A stretch of 64,000 nucleotides of DNA from Pseudomonas sp. ABC1 (GCF_013395055.1 NZ_CP058349.1:3595501-3659500), one strand, 5' to 3'. Numbered from the stretch's first letter, positions 51,719 through 62,781 are shown. The notes: generated by a model not told the origin, from the sequence alone. Numbers and translations are program-made.

Positions 51719-53059
51719 ATGATTCACGGCAAGACACTCGAGGCCTGGCAGGCGAGTCATCCGCTGCTGGCCGAGTTGCTGGCGCTCAGGGAGACCAACT
51801 GGTTCAACCCCGCATGCGTGCCGGTTGCCACCGCATTGGAGGATGTTGGCCTGGATGCCGAAGACGTCGCACAGGCCAGTGCGCGTCTACGGCGTTTCGC
51901 CCCTTATCTGGCCAAGGTCTTTCCGCAGACCGCCGAGGCAGGCGGCATCATCGAGTCGCCATTGCAACCTGTAGACGAACTGCGCAGGCACCTGTTGCAG
52001 GAGGCCGGGCTGTCGGCTGGCGGTTCGATGTGGTTGAAGATGGACGGTGAGTTGCCCATCTCTGGCTCGATCAAGGCGCGCGGAGGAATCCACGAGGTGC
52101 TCAAGCATGCCGAGGAGCTTGCCCTTCAGGCTGGGCTGATCACTCTGGATGATGACTATGCACGGCTGGACAGTGACGAGGCGCGGCGCTTCTTCGGCCA
52201 GTACAAGGTTGCGGTTGGTTCCACCGGTAACCTCGGGCTTTCCATCGGCATCATGAGTGCGAAGCTGGGGTTCCAGGCGACGGTGCATATGTCGTCCGAT
52301 GCGCGACAGTGGAAGAAGGACAAGCTCAGGGCCAGTGGTGTCGCTGTTGTCGAATACGATTCCGACTACAGCGTGGCGGTCGAGCAGGGGAGGCGGCAGG
52401 CCGAGAGCGATCCGCGCTGTTATTTCGTCGACGATGAAAACTCACCGCACCTGTTCCTCGGTTATGCCGTCGCGGCGGAACGGCTGGCCCGGCAATTCGA
52501 GCGGGAAGGCGTGCGAGTCGATGCCGAGCATCCGCTCTTCGTCTATCTGCCGTGCGGGGTGGGCGGTGGGCCTGGAGGTGTTGCCTTCGGGCTGAAGCTG
52601 GCGTTTGGTGATGCCGTGCATTGCTTCTTCGCCGAGCCGACCCATTCGCCGTGCATGTTGCTGGGCGTATACACCGGGCTGCATGACCGTATCAGCGTTC
52701 AGGAGCTGGGTATCGATAACGTCACGGCCGCTGACGGGCTGGCAGTGGGCAGGCCGTCGGGGTTCGTTGGCAAGGCCATGCAGCGGTTGATCGATGGCTA
52801 CTACACGGTCGACGATGACACGCTGTTCCGCCTGCTGGCGACAGCCAATGCGCTGGAGGGGGTGCGGCTGGAGCCTTCGGCCCTGGCCGGTGTGCCGGGG
52901 ATGCAGCGGGTTCTGCGTGACGATGGCTACCTGGCGCGTATCGGTGCCAGTGAGGCGCGGCTGGAGCGGGCTACGCACCTGGTCTGGGCAACGGGCGGCA
53001 GCATGGTGCCCGAGCCGGTGTTCGCGGGCTACCTCGAAAAAGGCCGCAGTCTGCTCTGA
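51719..53059 (+). CDS. dsdA: D-serine dehydratase
   Basis: A 446-aa fold-type II PLP enzyme converting D-serine to pyruvate and ammonia. The PLP lysine is in ISGSIKARGGIHEV, the phosphate cup in VGSTGNLGLSIGIMSA and PCGVGGGPGGVAFG. It begins MIHGKTLEAW after AGGAAG. No dsdC regulator or dsdX transporter is adjacent, unlike in E. coli. Confidence 0.93.
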   Translation: MIHGKTLEAWQASHPLLAELLALRETNWFNPACVPVATALEDVGLDAEDVAQASARLRRFAPYLAKVFPQTAEAGGIIESPLQPVDELRRHLLQEAGLSAGGSMWLKMDGELPISGSIKARGGIHEVLKHAEELALQAGLITLDDDYARLDSDEARRFFGQYKVAVGSTGNLGLSIGIMSAKLGFQATVHMSSDARQWKKDKLRASGVAVVEYDSDYSVAVEQGRRQAESDPRCYFVDDENSPHLFLGYAVAAERLARQFEREGVRVDAEHPLFVYLPCGVGGGPGGVAFGLKLAFGDAVHCFFAEPTHSPCMLLGVYTGLHDRISVQELGIDNVTAADGLAVGRPSGFVGKAMQRLIDGYYTVDDDTLFRLLATANALEGVRLEPSALAGVPGMQRVLRDDGYLARIGASEARLERATHLVWATGGSMVPEPVFAGYLEKGRSLL

Positions 53060-53062
53060 ATG

Positions 53063-53105
53063 TCCGCCTTTGCCTGGGTGGGACGTCTGCTCAGGCAAAG
53101 GCGGA
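53063..53105. terminator. Bidirectional terminator hairpin after dsdA
   Basis: A perfect 14-bp stem (TCCGCCTTTGCCTG with its complement) and a 15-nt loop fill the 51-bp gap between dsdA and the convergent GNAT gene. No long T-run. Confidence 0.65.
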
Positions 53106-53110
53106 GGGGT

Positions 53111-53533
53111 TCAACCCTGGCGGACCATGTCCACGTGGGGAATGCCCGCTTCGAGGAATTCGTCGCTGACCACCTTGAAGCCCAGTCGCTCATAGAACCG
53201 GGTGGCATGTACCTGGGCCGTCAGGAACTGGCGGTCGAGCCCCATGCGCTCGGCTTCGGTGATAGCGGCCTGCATCAGCGCTTCGCCGACCTTCAGGCCG
53301 CGCCAGTCGCGCAGCACGGCGACCCGGCCGATATGGCCGTCGCGCAGCAGGCGGGCGGTGCCGATCGCATAATCGCCGTCGAGGGCGAGGAAGTGCACAG
53401 CCTCGGCGTCTTCGGCATCCCACTCCAGTTCCGGCGGCACGGCCTGTTCGGCTACGAACACCGCTTCGCGGATGCGGCGCAGGTCGTCGTTGTCCCTGTT
53501 CCAGTCCGCGATACGGATTTGCAAGTCATTCAT
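53111..53533 (-). CDS. GNAT-family acetyltransferase
   Basis: A 140-aa single-domain GNAT protein of the ElaA/YjcF kind: IREAVFVAEQAVPPELEWD, then HFLALDGDYAIGTARLL, the acetyl-CoA loop DWRGLKVGEALMQAAI, and HATRFYERLGFKVV. The substrate is unknown. ATG 53533 overlaps the end of the L16-hydroxylase gene by 8 bp, which suggests co-translation. Confidence 0.85.
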   Translation of the reverse strand: MNDLQIRIADWNRDNDDLRRIREAVFVAEQAVPPELEWDAEDAEAVHFLALDGDYAIGTARLLRDGHIGRVAVLRDWRGLKVGEALMQAAITEAERMGLDRQFLTAQVHATRFYERLGFKVVSDEFLEAGIPHVDMVRQG

Positions 53534-54692
53534 CTGCGAACTCCAGACTTCCCTGCTTGACCAGTTGCAGCAGGAGATTAAGCCCATCTTCGTCGGCCAG
53601 CCACTGGCCGAGGTTGTCGATATGTAACGCTTGTGCGGAGCATACCTGCTTCAACAGTTCGCGCAGGTGTTCCGGCAGCAGGCGGCTCTGGCCGCTGGCG
53701 AACAGCAGCAAGCCGACGTCGACTTCGCTCCAGGCCATGCGAGCGCTGGGATTGCGCACGAGCACGGCGCCATCCTGCAGGGCCGCCAGCAGTTCATCTT
53801 CCTCGACCGATGCGCCTTCGACACGCTCAGGGTAGCGTGGCTCGGTCATGAACTGGCCGAACCAGGTCAGCAGCAGGCGCTCGTCGTTCATGTGTTCGCC
53901 GAGCAGTGCCTTGAGCCGGTCGAGGGCGTCATGCTGGATCTGGTGCGGATCGCTGGCGGGTTGCAGGTCAGGGTCGCCATAGCGCTCCTCGTCCGTGAGG
54001 AACTGGGCGAGGAAGTCGGTGAAGTGGGTCAGCACCTCGGCGGCGCTCGGTGCGCGGAAGCCGACCGAGTAGGTCATGCAGTCGTCTTCGGCGGTGCCGA
54101 AGTGGGCCAGGCGCGGCGGCAGGTAGAGCATATCGCCGGGTTCGAGTACCCACTCATCGGTGCCCTGGAAGTCGGCCAGGATGCGCAGGTCCGGGTGTGC
54201 CAGCAGCGGACTCTCGCTGTCGCACATCTGGCCGATACGCCAGCGGCGATGGCCGTGGGCCTGCAGCAGGAAGACATCGTAGTTGTCGAAATGCGGACCT
54301 ACACCGCCACCGGGGGTGGCGAAGCTGATCATGATGTCGTCGATGCGCCAGTTGGGCAGGAAGCTGAAGTGTTCGACCAGTTCGCCGACTTCCGGCACCA
54401 GTTGGTCGACCGACTGTACCAGCAGGGTCCAGTCTTTTTCCGGCAGTTGCTGGTAGGTGCTTTCCTCGAATGGGCCGCGACGCAGCTCCCAGGGGCGGTC
54501 GCCGTGTTCGATGACCAGGCGCGACTCGACTTCTTCCTCCAGCGACAGTCCTGCCAGCTCGTCCGGGGATATCGGGCTCTGGTAGCCAGGAATGGCTTGG
54601 CGGATCAGCAGGGGTTTTTTCTGCCAGTAGTCGCGCAGGAATTCCCGGGCGCTGAGACCACCGAGGATTTGCAGGGGAATGTCGGATGTCAT
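53526..54692 (-). CDS. roxA: Ribosomal oxygenase (50S protein L16 arginine hydroxylase, RoxA/YcfD type)
   Basis: A 388-aa Fe(II)/2-oxoglutarate cupin oxygenase. The metal triad is His134 and Asp136 in VGPHFDNYDVFLLQ and His197 in LPPRLAHFGT. An N-terminal RDYWQKKPLLIRQAIPG is the usual start of YcfD homologs. E. coli YcfD hydroxylates an arginine of ribosomal protein L16. The C-terminal winged-helix-like part is present. Confidence 0.9.
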   Translation of the reverse strand: MTSDIPLQILGGLSAREFLRDYWQKKPLLIRQAIPGYQSPISPDELAGLSLEEEVESRLVIEHGDRPWELRRGPFEESTYQQLPEKDWTLLVQSVDQLVPEVGELVEHFSFLPNWRIDDIMISFATPGGGVGPHFDNYDVFLLQAHGHRRWRIGQMCDSESPLLAHPDLRILADFQGTDEWVLEPGDMLYLPPRLAHFGTAEDDCMTYSVGFRAPSAAEVLTHFTDFLAQFLTDEERYGDPDLQPASDPHQIQHDALDRLKALLGEHMNDERLLLTWFGQFMTEPRYPERVEGASVEEDELLAALQDGAVLVRNPSARMAWSEVDVGLLLFASGQSRLLPEHLRELLKQVCSAQALHIDNLGQWLADEDGLNLLLQLVKQGSLEFADE

Positions 54693-54723
54693 CGCTTGTT
54701 ACCTTGCTCGGAATACGAGCTGT

Positions 54724-54752
54724 AAATAAAAACGCCCGGCGTCGGCCGGGCG
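54724..54752 (-). terminator. purB terminator
   Basis: On the minus strand an 8-bp GC stem (CGCCCGGC with its complement, 4-nt loop) is followed by TTTTTATTTA, 20 bp past purB. Standard intrinsic terminator. Confidence 0.88.
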
Positions 54753-54771
54753 CTAGGGTCCGGTTCTTCGA

Positions 54772-56142
54772 TCAGATGCGCTTGGCCTGGGCGACGGCGT
54801 TGCCGATATAGCTGGCCGGGGTCAGTTGGCGCAGTTCGGCCTTGGCCTCGGCCGGGATATCCAGGCCGTCGATGAAGGCCTGCAGCGCATCGGGCGTGAT
54901 GCCCTTGCCACGGGTCAGGTCCTTGAGTTTCTCGTAGGCGTTTTCCACCGCGTAGCGGCGCATCACGGTCTGTACCGGCTCGGCCAGCACTTCCCAGCAG
55001 GCGTCCAGGTCGGCGGCAATGCGCTGGGCGTTCAATTCCAGCTTGCCGATACCTTTGAGGCTGGCCTCGTAGGCGATCACGCTATGGGCGAAGCCGACAC
55101 CGAGGTTGCGCAGTACGGTGGAGTCGGTCAGGTCGCGTTGCCAGCGCGAGATCGGCAGCTTGCTGGCCAGGTGCTGGAACAGCGCGTTGGCGATGCCGAG
55201 GTTACCTTCGGAGTTCTCGAAGTCGATCGGGTTGACCTTGTGCGGCATGGTCGAAGAGCCGATTTCGCCTGCCACGGTCTTCTGCTTGAAGTAGCCGAGG
55301 GAGATATAGCCCCAGACGTCGCGGTCGAAGTCGATGAGGATGGTGTTGAAGCGCGCGATGGCGTCGAACAGCTCGGCGATGTAGTCGTGCGGCTCGATCT
55401 GCGTGGTGTAGGGGTTCCAGCTCAGGCCCAGGTCACCTTCGATGAATTCGCGGGCGTTGGCTTCCCAGTCGATCTCCGGGTAGGCCGAGAGGTGGGCGTT
55501 GTAGTTGCCCACGGCACCGTTGATCTTGCCCAGCAGCGGCACTGCCGCGACCTGTGCGATCTGTCGCTCCAGGCGGTAGACGACGTTGGCCAGTTCCTTG
55601 CCCAGGGTGGTCGGAGAGGCCGGCTGGCCGTGGGTGCGCGACAGCATCGGCACGTCGGCGAACTCGACCGCCAGGGCACGGATGGCTTCGGCGATCTGGC
55701 GCATCAGCGGCAGCAGTACGTCGTCGCGACCTTCGCGCAGCATCAACGCGTGGGACAGGTTGTTGATGTCCTCGCTGGTGCAGGCGAAGTGGATGAATTC
55801 GTTGACGGCAGCCAGTTCCGGCAGCTTGCGCGCCTGCTCCTTGAGCAGATACTCCACGGCCTTGACGTCGTGGTTGGTGGTGCGTTCGAACTCTTTGACA
55901 CGCTCGGCGTGCTCGATCTGGAAGTCTTCCGCCAGTTGGTCGAGCAGGGCGTTGGCCTCGCTGGAGAAGGGCGCGACTTCAGGAATGCCGGCGTGGGCGG
56001 CGAGGCGTTGCAGCCAGCGCACTTCCACTTTGACACGGCTCTTGATCAGGCCGTATTCACTGAAGATCGGCCGCAGGGCGGCGGTTTTTCCGGCATAGCG
56101 GCCATCTACGGGGGAAACCGCAGTGAGCGAGGAAAGCTGCAT
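54772..56142 (-). CDS. purB: Adenylosuccinate lyase
   Basis: A 456-aa fumarase-superfamily lyase for two steps of purine synthesis. The signature loop is in GSSTMPHKVNPIDFENSEG; SRTHGQPASPTTLGKE and the start LSSLTAVSPVDGRYAGKT are typical. Last gene of the probable nudJ-mnmA-hflD-purB unit, an arrangement also seen in E. coli (mnmA-hflD-purB). Confidence 0.97.
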   Translation of the reverse strand: MQLSSLTAVSPVDGRYAGKTAALRPIFSEYGLIKSRVKVEVRWLQRLAAHAGIPEVAPFSSEANALLDQLAEDFQIEHAERVKEFERTTNHDVKAVEYLLKEQARKLPELAAVNEFIHFACTSEDINNLSHALMLREGRDDVLLPLMRQIAEAIRALAVEFADVPMLSRTHGQPASPTTLGKELANVVYRLERQIAQVAAVPLLGKINGAVGNYNAHLSAYPEIDWEANAREFIEGDLGLSWNPYTTQIEPHDYIAELFDAIARFNTILIDFDRDVWGYISLGYFKQKTVAGEIGSSTMPHKVNPIDFENSEGNLGIANALFQHLASKLPISRWQRDLTDSTVLRNLGVGFAHSVIAYEASLKGIGKLELNAQRIAADLDACWEVLAEPVQTVMRRYAVENAYEKLKDLTRGKGITPDALQAFIDGLDIPAEAKAELRQLTPASYIGNAVAQAKRI

Positions 56143-56249
56143 GGAGTTCTCGACGGTCGTGTTCGAAAAGGGCGCACATGATACATGAAACGGCCCGAAG
56201 AAGGAGGGTTACCCTGCGGATACGACGTGTGCCGGCAGCCCTCGCGGGC

Positions 56250-56876
56250 TTATTTGTACTGCGCATCCATGAGCGGATAGAGCGCCTTGAGCAGGCGTCC
56301 ACGGCAGACGATCATGTGCCAGCGATGGCCACCGACCTGGCGCCAGAGCCTGACCGAGCGAATGCCGGCCAGCAGCAGGGCACGGATTTTCGCTGCGTTG
56401 TCATGTTGTTGCAGGAAGCGCATGTCGCCCTGCACCTGGATGCGTTGTCGCAGGGTGCTGAGGGTGTCCTGGTAGAGACCGCCCAGCGAAGAAATCACGT
56501 TGTCGTGCAGCAGGCCGAAGTGTTCGATCTGGAATTGCACCTGGTCGAGGCGGCTGCCGATGGTCCTCAGCATGTCATCGCGCTTGACCAGTTGGCGTTC
56601 CAGGCCGATCAGCCCGAGGGCATAGCGCAGCGGATCGCGCTGCAGGCTGCCGGTGTCGCGCTCCAGGGTGCCGGCCAGGGCACGGTAGCCGTCGCGCAGG
56701 TTGAGATCATCGCCGCCGTATATATCCAGTATCGAGTCATGGTCGCGGATCATCAGGCTGCGCAGCATGCACTCCAGCGGTGCCGATGGCACCTGGCCGG
56801 TCTTGGCGACGCGATCGACCAGAATCGCGGTCTGGAAGACCGCGCCCAGGGCGATCATCTGCTCTTGGGTACTCAT
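56250..56876 (-). CDS. hflD: HflD-like high-frequency lysogenization protein
   Basis: A 208-aa all-helical protein of the HflD (YcfC) family: QMIALGAVFQTAILVDRVAK, IYGGDDLNLRDGYRALAG, then RALLLAGIRSVRLWRQVGGH. E. coli HflD binds the lambda CII protein at the membrane; the native role is unclear. ATG 56876 overlaps the mnmA stop (ATGA). Confidence 0.92.
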   Translation of the reverse strand: MSTQEQMIALGAVFQTAILVDRVAKTGQVPSAPLECMLRSLMIRDHDSILDIYGGDDLNLRDGYRALAGTLERDTGSLQRDPLRYALGLIGLERQLVKRDDMLRTIGSRLDQVQFQIEHFGLLHDNVISSLGGLYQDTLSTLRQRIQVQGDMRFLQQHDNAAKIRALLLAGIRSVRLWRQVGGHRWHMIVCRGRLLKALYPLMDAQYK

Positions 56877-58000
56877 GCATGCTCTCCTTGGCAGCCGGGT
56901 TCGGTGCTTTCGATGACGCCTCCGCCCAGGCAGATTTCTCCATCGTAGAAAACCACCGACTGGCCCGGCGTGACGGCGCGTTGCGGTTCGTCGAAGGTGG
57001 CGCGGTAGCCGCTTGCCGTCTGCTCCAGAGTGCATGCCTGGTCGGCCTGGCGATAGCGGACCTTCGCGGTCAGGCGACGAGGCTGCTGCAGGTCGAACGG
57101 GTTGACCCAGTAAATCCGGGAAACATGCAGGGCGCTGGAAAACAGGCGAGGGTGATCGTTGCCTTGGCCGACCACCAGTACATTGCGTGTCAGGTCCTTG
57201 TGCAGGACGTACCAGGGTTCTTCGCTCGCGTCCTTCAGGCCACCGATGCCCAGGCCCTGGCGCTGGCCGATGGTGTGGTACATCAGGCCGTGGTGGCGGC
57301 CGATGACGGTGCCTTCGGTGGTTTCGATGTCGCCAGGCTGGGCGGGCAGGTATTGCTTGAGGAAGTCGCTGAAGCGTCGTTCGCCGATGAAGCAGATGCC
57401 GGTGGAGTCCTTTTTCTTCGCCGTGGCCAGGCCATGTCGCTCGGCGATGGCGCGTACTGCCGGTTTTTCCAGTTCGCCGACCGGGAACAGGGTCTTGCCG
57501 ATCTGTTCGCCACCCACGGCATGCAGGAAGTAGCTCTGGTCCTTGTTGGCATCCAGGCCCTTGAGCAGTTCACTGCGTCCGTCGATGTCGCGGCGGCGCA
57601 CATAGTGCCCGGTGGCGATCAGGTCGGCGCCGAGCATCAGGGCGTAGTCGAGGAAGGCCTTGAACTTGATTTCCCGGTTGCAGAGGATGTCCGGGTTGGG
57701 TGTGCGCCCGGCCTTATATTCGGCGAGGAAGTGTTCGAATACGTTGTCCCAGTATTCCGCGGCGAAATTCGCGGTGTGCAGCTTGATGCCGATGCGGTCG
57801 CAGACGGCCTGGGCATCTGCCAGGTCTTCTCGTGCGGTGCAGTATTCGGTGCCGTCGTCTTCCTCCCAGTTCTTCATGAACAGGCCTTCCACCTGGTAGC
57901 CCTGCTCCAGCAGCAGGACGGCGGAAACGGAAGAGTCCACGCCGCCGGACATGCCGACGATCACGCGGGTTTTGGCGGGAGAAGCGGTTGAAATGGACAT
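56873..58000 (-). CDS. mnmA: tRNA-specific 2-thiouridylase MnmA
   Basis: A 375-aa enzyme that thiolates the wobble uridine of Lys, Glu and Gln tRNAs using sulfur relayed from IscS. PP-loop VGMSGGVDSSVSA, first active Cys in RTPNPDILCNREIKF and second in GICFIGERRFSDFL. Start MSISTASPAKTRVIVGMSGG. Confidence 0.96.
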   Translation of the reverse strand: MSISTASPAKTRVIVGMSGGVDSSVSAVLLLEQGYQVEGLFMKNWEEDDGTEYCTAREDLADAQAVCDRIGIKLHTANFAAEYWDNVFEHFLAEYKAGRTPNPDILCNREIKFKAFLDYALMLGADLIATGHYVRRRDIDGRSELLKGLDANKDQSYFLHAVGGEQIGKTLFPVGELEKPAVRAIAERHGLATAKKKDSTGICFIGERRFSDFLKQYLPAQPGDIETTEGTVIGRHHGLMYHTIGQRQGLGIGGLKDASEEPWYVLHKDLTRNVLVVGQGNDHPRLFSSALHVSRIYWVNPFDLQQPRRLTAKVRYRQADQACTLEQTASGYRATFDEPQRAVTPGQSVVFYDGEICLGGGVIESTEPGCQGEHA

Positions 58001-58082
58001 GACGATCCGGACAGCGATATTCGAATCGCGGGATTCTAGCAGACTTGGCCGAGGGCGATTCAGGCGGATTGCCGCCCGCTAT

Positions 58083-58523
58083 CTAGGCCTTTACCAGCGA
58101 TAGCGGGAAGCGCTCGCCGTTCAGGTAGTCGTCGATGCAGCGCAGCAGCAGTTCGCTACGCCAGCGCGGACGTTGCTGGATTATCTCGTCACGGGTCATC
58201 CAGTGTGGGCCGATGATGCCGTGGTCGAGTGGGCTGTCGGGCAGGTGGCGCAGCGGACGTGCGCAGAAGCAGACGCGCTGGTAGGTCACGCCGTTCGAGG
58301 GGGCGGTGTAGAGGTAGATGCCGGTCACGCCGGTCAGTTCGACCTCCCAGCCAGTCTCTTCCAGGGTTTCGCGCAGGGCGGCGTCGAGCAGGCTCTCGTC
58401 GGCTTCCAGGTGTCCGGCGGGCTGGTTGAAGACGGCCTGGCCGCCGGAAAACTCCTCGACCAGCAGGAAGCGGCCCTGGTCTTCGACGATGGTGGCGACG
58501 GTGATATGGGGATACCAGTCCAT
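58083..58523 (-). CDS. nudJ: Nudix hydrolase (NudJ-like phosphatase)
   Basis: A 146-aa Nudix protein with the full box G-x5-E-x7-RE-x-x-EE-x-G at residues 37-58 (GHLEADESL, then LRETLEETGW). It starts MDWYPHITVATIVE as E. coli NudJ, which releases phosphate from thiamine diphosphate precursors and nucleotides. 82 bp before mnmA, same strand. Confidence 0.88.
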   Translation of the reverse strand: MDWYPHITVATIVEDQGRFLLVEEFSGGQAVFNQPAGHLEADESLLDAALRETLEETGWEVELTGVTGIYLYTAPSNGVTYQRVCFCARPLRHLPDSPLDHGIIGPHWMTRDEIIQQRPRWRSELLLRCIDDYLNGERFPLSLVKA

Positions 58524-58552
58524 GTGCTGTACCTGTTTCGGGTGGGCAGAAA

Positions 58553-58583
58553 CAGAACCCCCGGCGCGGGGCCGGGGGTTCTG
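58553..58583 (-). terminator. idh terminator
   Basis: A perfect 13-bp stem (CAGAACCCCCGGC with its complement, 5-nt loop) lies 17 bp past the idh stop, followed on the minus strand by a short T-rich tail. Confidence 0.8.
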
Positions 58584-58600
58584 TCAGGCTTCGGCAGGCG

Positions 58601-60826
<2,226 letters not shown>

Positions 60827-61194
60827 CGGGTATTAACTCTCTTCTTTGCTGGGCGTGCACAGAGTCTCGAGGTGCGCTGGGTAGGCGCTTTCGTTCAATG
60901 AAACATTGGCCGAAGGTCGAGAGCTTGCCGCGGTGATTTAGGGCACCAGTAGAGCGTCGAGCGGCTGAGTCATGGTGGTGACGCAGTCGCTTCAAGGGCC
61001 GGCAGCTCCGCATGAGAGTGTTCGGCCCTCAATGACTATGAAGTCATGCGACGCAGTATATCACCGATATTCGATGGCAGAAGAGTGGGCAGGAATATGC
61101 CGTGACCATGCGCTGTTCTGCTTATGGATGGGCTTGGTGAGGGTTGCTTGATGCCGTCTGCGAGGTGAGCGCGAGGCTTGAGGATTGGAGGGGG
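60827..61194. other. idh-folD intergenic region with an extended -10 promoter
   Basis: No gene seen. On the minus strand TGATATACT (61055-61063) is an extended -10 element that could start idh with a leader of about 220 nt; a small palindrome ATGACT/AGTCAT (61032-61047) lies just past the expected start. The rest shows no clear structure. Confidence 0.4.
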
Positions 61195-61218
61195 AGGCCG
61201 GTCGCTGGACCGGCCTCG
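61195..61218 (-). terminator. Hairpin after folD
   Basis: A perfect 10-bp stem (GAGGCCGGTC with its complement, 4-nt loop) only 6 bp past the folD stop. It is flanked by G/C runs and not Ts, so it may be a weak terminator. Confidence 0.55.
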
Positions 61219-61224
61219 GGGGGA

Positions 61225-62079
61225 TCAGTCGTGCAGGTGTTCGGCGGCGTGCAGCGTGTTTTCGAGTAGGCAGGCACGCGTCATCGGGCCGACGCCACCC
61301 GGTACCGGTGTGATCCAGCCGGCACGTTGCAAGGCGGGTTCGAACTCTACATCGCCCAGCAGGCGGCCGTCGGGCTGACGATTGATGCCGACGTCGATGA
61401 CGATGGCGCCCGGCTTGATCCATTCACCCTTGATCAGCCCGGTTATGCCCGTGGCGACCACGACCAGGTCGGCACGTTTTACATGCTCGGCCAGGTCTTT
61501 GGTGAAGCGGTGGGTGACCGTCGTGGTGCAGCCAGCCAGCAGCAGTTCCAGGGCCATCGGGCGCCCTACGATATTCGAAGCGCCTACTACCACGGCGTCC
61601 AGGCCATGCAAATCGACCCCAGTGCTTTCCAGTAGGGTGATGATGCCTTTGGGAGTGCAGGGGCGCAGCAGGGGCATGCGTTGGGCAAGACGGCCAATGT
61701 TGTAGGGATGGAAACCGTCCACGTCCTTGTCCGGGCGAATGCGTTCCAGCAGTTGGGAGGCGTCCAGGTGTTTGGGCAGAGGAAGTTGCACGAGAATGCC
61801 ATCGATTTCCGGCGCTTCGTTCAAACTGTCGATCAGTTCCAGCAACGCCTGCTGGCTGGTCTCGGCAGGCAGGTCATGGGCCACCGAGTGGAAGCCGACC
61901 TGCTCGCAGTCCTTGCGCTTGTGGGCCACGTAGACTTCCGAAGCAGGGTCGTTGCCTACCAGGATGACCGCAAGCCCGGGTGCGCGCAGTCCTTTGTCAC
62001 GGCGCTGCTGTACGCGAGTGGCAATCTGCTGGCGAATATCGGCAGCGATCGTTTTACCGTCGATCAATTGTGCGGTCAT
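61225..62079 (-). CDS. folD: Bifunctional methylenetetrahydrofolate dehydrogenase/cyclohydrolase
   Basis: A 284-aa one-carbon enzyme: the catalytic region VYVAHKRKDCEQVGF with its Lys, VQLPLPKHLD, the Rossmann segment VVVGASNIVGRPMALELL and the C-terminal PVPGGVGPMTRACLLENT. It makes formyl-THF for purine and initiator tRNA synthesis. The neighbouring tRNA-Arg/His/Leu cluster is the usual partner in Pseudomonas. Confidence 0.96.
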   Translation of the reverse strand: MTAQLIDGKTIAADIRQQIATRVQQRRDKGLRAPGLAVILVGNDPASEVYVAHKRKDCEQVGFHSVAHDLPAETSQQALLELIDSLNEAPEIDGILVQLPLPKHLDASQLLERIRPDKDVDGFHPYNIGRLAQRMPLLRPCTPKGIITLLESTGVDLHGLDAVVVGASNIVGRPMALELLLAGCTTTVTHRFTKDLAEHVKRADLVVVATGITGLIKGEWIKPGAIVIDVGINRQPDGRLLGDVEFEPALQRAGWITPVPGGVGPMTRACLLENTLHAAEHLHD

Positions 62080-62203
62080 GTCGCTTGGCTAACCATCGGA
62101 GGGGATTGAAAAAGGGCGTGCATTCTCGCATGTCGTGCCATTCAGGCAAAGTCGTGGATATTGCAGGGGAGTTTAACTATCTGAAATTTTTTGATTTTTA
62201 CTG

Positions 62204-62232
62204 TTGACCAGCCGTTTTCCGATCTATAAGAT
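62204..62232 (+). promoter_or_regulatory. Promoter of the tRNA cluster
   Basis: TTGACC (62204-62209) and TAAGAT (62227-62232) are 17 bp apart, about 110 bp before tRNA-Arg. The sequence after the -10 is GC-rich (CGTCCCGC), a stringent-response discriminator pattern. Confidence 0.6.
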
Positions 62233-62342
62233 TCGTCCCGCTTGTCGAGCACAGCCTGTCACAGGGTAGAAAAGCTAAAGAAGAGTTTCTTCAATAGCAT
62301 TCAAGCTTGAACACGTGGTTCATATGAATTTCGAGTTCGAAA

Positions 62343-62419
62343 GCGCCCGTAGCTCAGCTGGATAGAGCACCCGCCTTCTAAGCGGGTGGTCGCAGGTTCG
62401 AGTCCTGCCGGGTGCGCCA
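62343..62419 (+). tRNA. tRNA-Arg (anticodon TCT)
   Basis: A 77-nt cloverleaf: acceptor GCGCCCG pairs with CGGGTGC (one G-T pair), anticodon stem CCCGC/GCGGG around CTTCTAA, T-loop GGTTCGAGTCC, and encoded CCA end. It reads AGA. Confidence 0.96.
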
Positions 62420-62450
62420 TTGAGTGCTCTGGCACAAGCAAAGCAATATG

Positions 62451-62526
62451 GTGGGCGTAGCTCAGTTGGTAGAGCACAGGATTGTGGCTCCTGGTGTCGA
62501 GGGTTCGATCCCCTTCGTCCACCCCA
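62451..62526 (+). tRNA. tRNA-His (anticodon GTG)
   Basis: A 76-nt cloverleaf: acceptor GTGGGCG pairs with CGTCCAC, anticodon stem CAGGA/TCCTG around TTGTGGC, encoded CCA. The extra G at -1 required by HisRS is encoded at 62450, and C73 is the discriminator. Confidence 0.96.
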
Positions 62527-62581
62527 TATTCCAGAACGCCAGGCCAAAAGCCTGGCGTTCTTGTTTCAAGCCCCCTGTCAC

Positions 62582-62666
62582 GCGGACGTGGTGGAATTGG
62601 TAGACACACCAGATTTAGGTTCTGGCGCCGCAAGGTGTGAGAGTTCGAGTCTCTCTGTCCGCACCA
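62582..62666 (+). tRNA. tRNA-Leu (anticodon TAG)
   Basis: An 85-nt class II tRNA: acceptor GCGGACG pairs with TGTCCGC, anticodon stem CCAGA/TCTGG around TTTAGGT, a long variable arm (CGCCGCAAGGTGT) and encoded CCA. Discriminator A73 fits leucine. Confidence 0.96.
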
Positions 62667-62750
62667 TGTAAGTAGCTGTTTTAAAAGAATTTCATTTGGC
62701 TTCCGTCTTGAATGGAGGTGCTTTTGGAGAGCTTTTGGGATAAGCACATG

Positions 62751-62781
62751 AAAAAGGCAGCCTTTGCAGGCTGCCTTTTTT
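62751..62781 (+). terminator. Terminator of the tRNA cluster
   Basis: A stem of 12 bp (AAAAAGGCAGCC with its complement, 6-nt loop) followed by TTTTTT. It is symmetrical, so it can also end transcripts from the right. Confidence 0.9.

Noticed and set aside
62343..62781. tRNA cluster as an integration site for a genomic island
   Set aside because: No integrase gene or duplicated tRNA end is present; a normal terminator follows tRNA-Leu.
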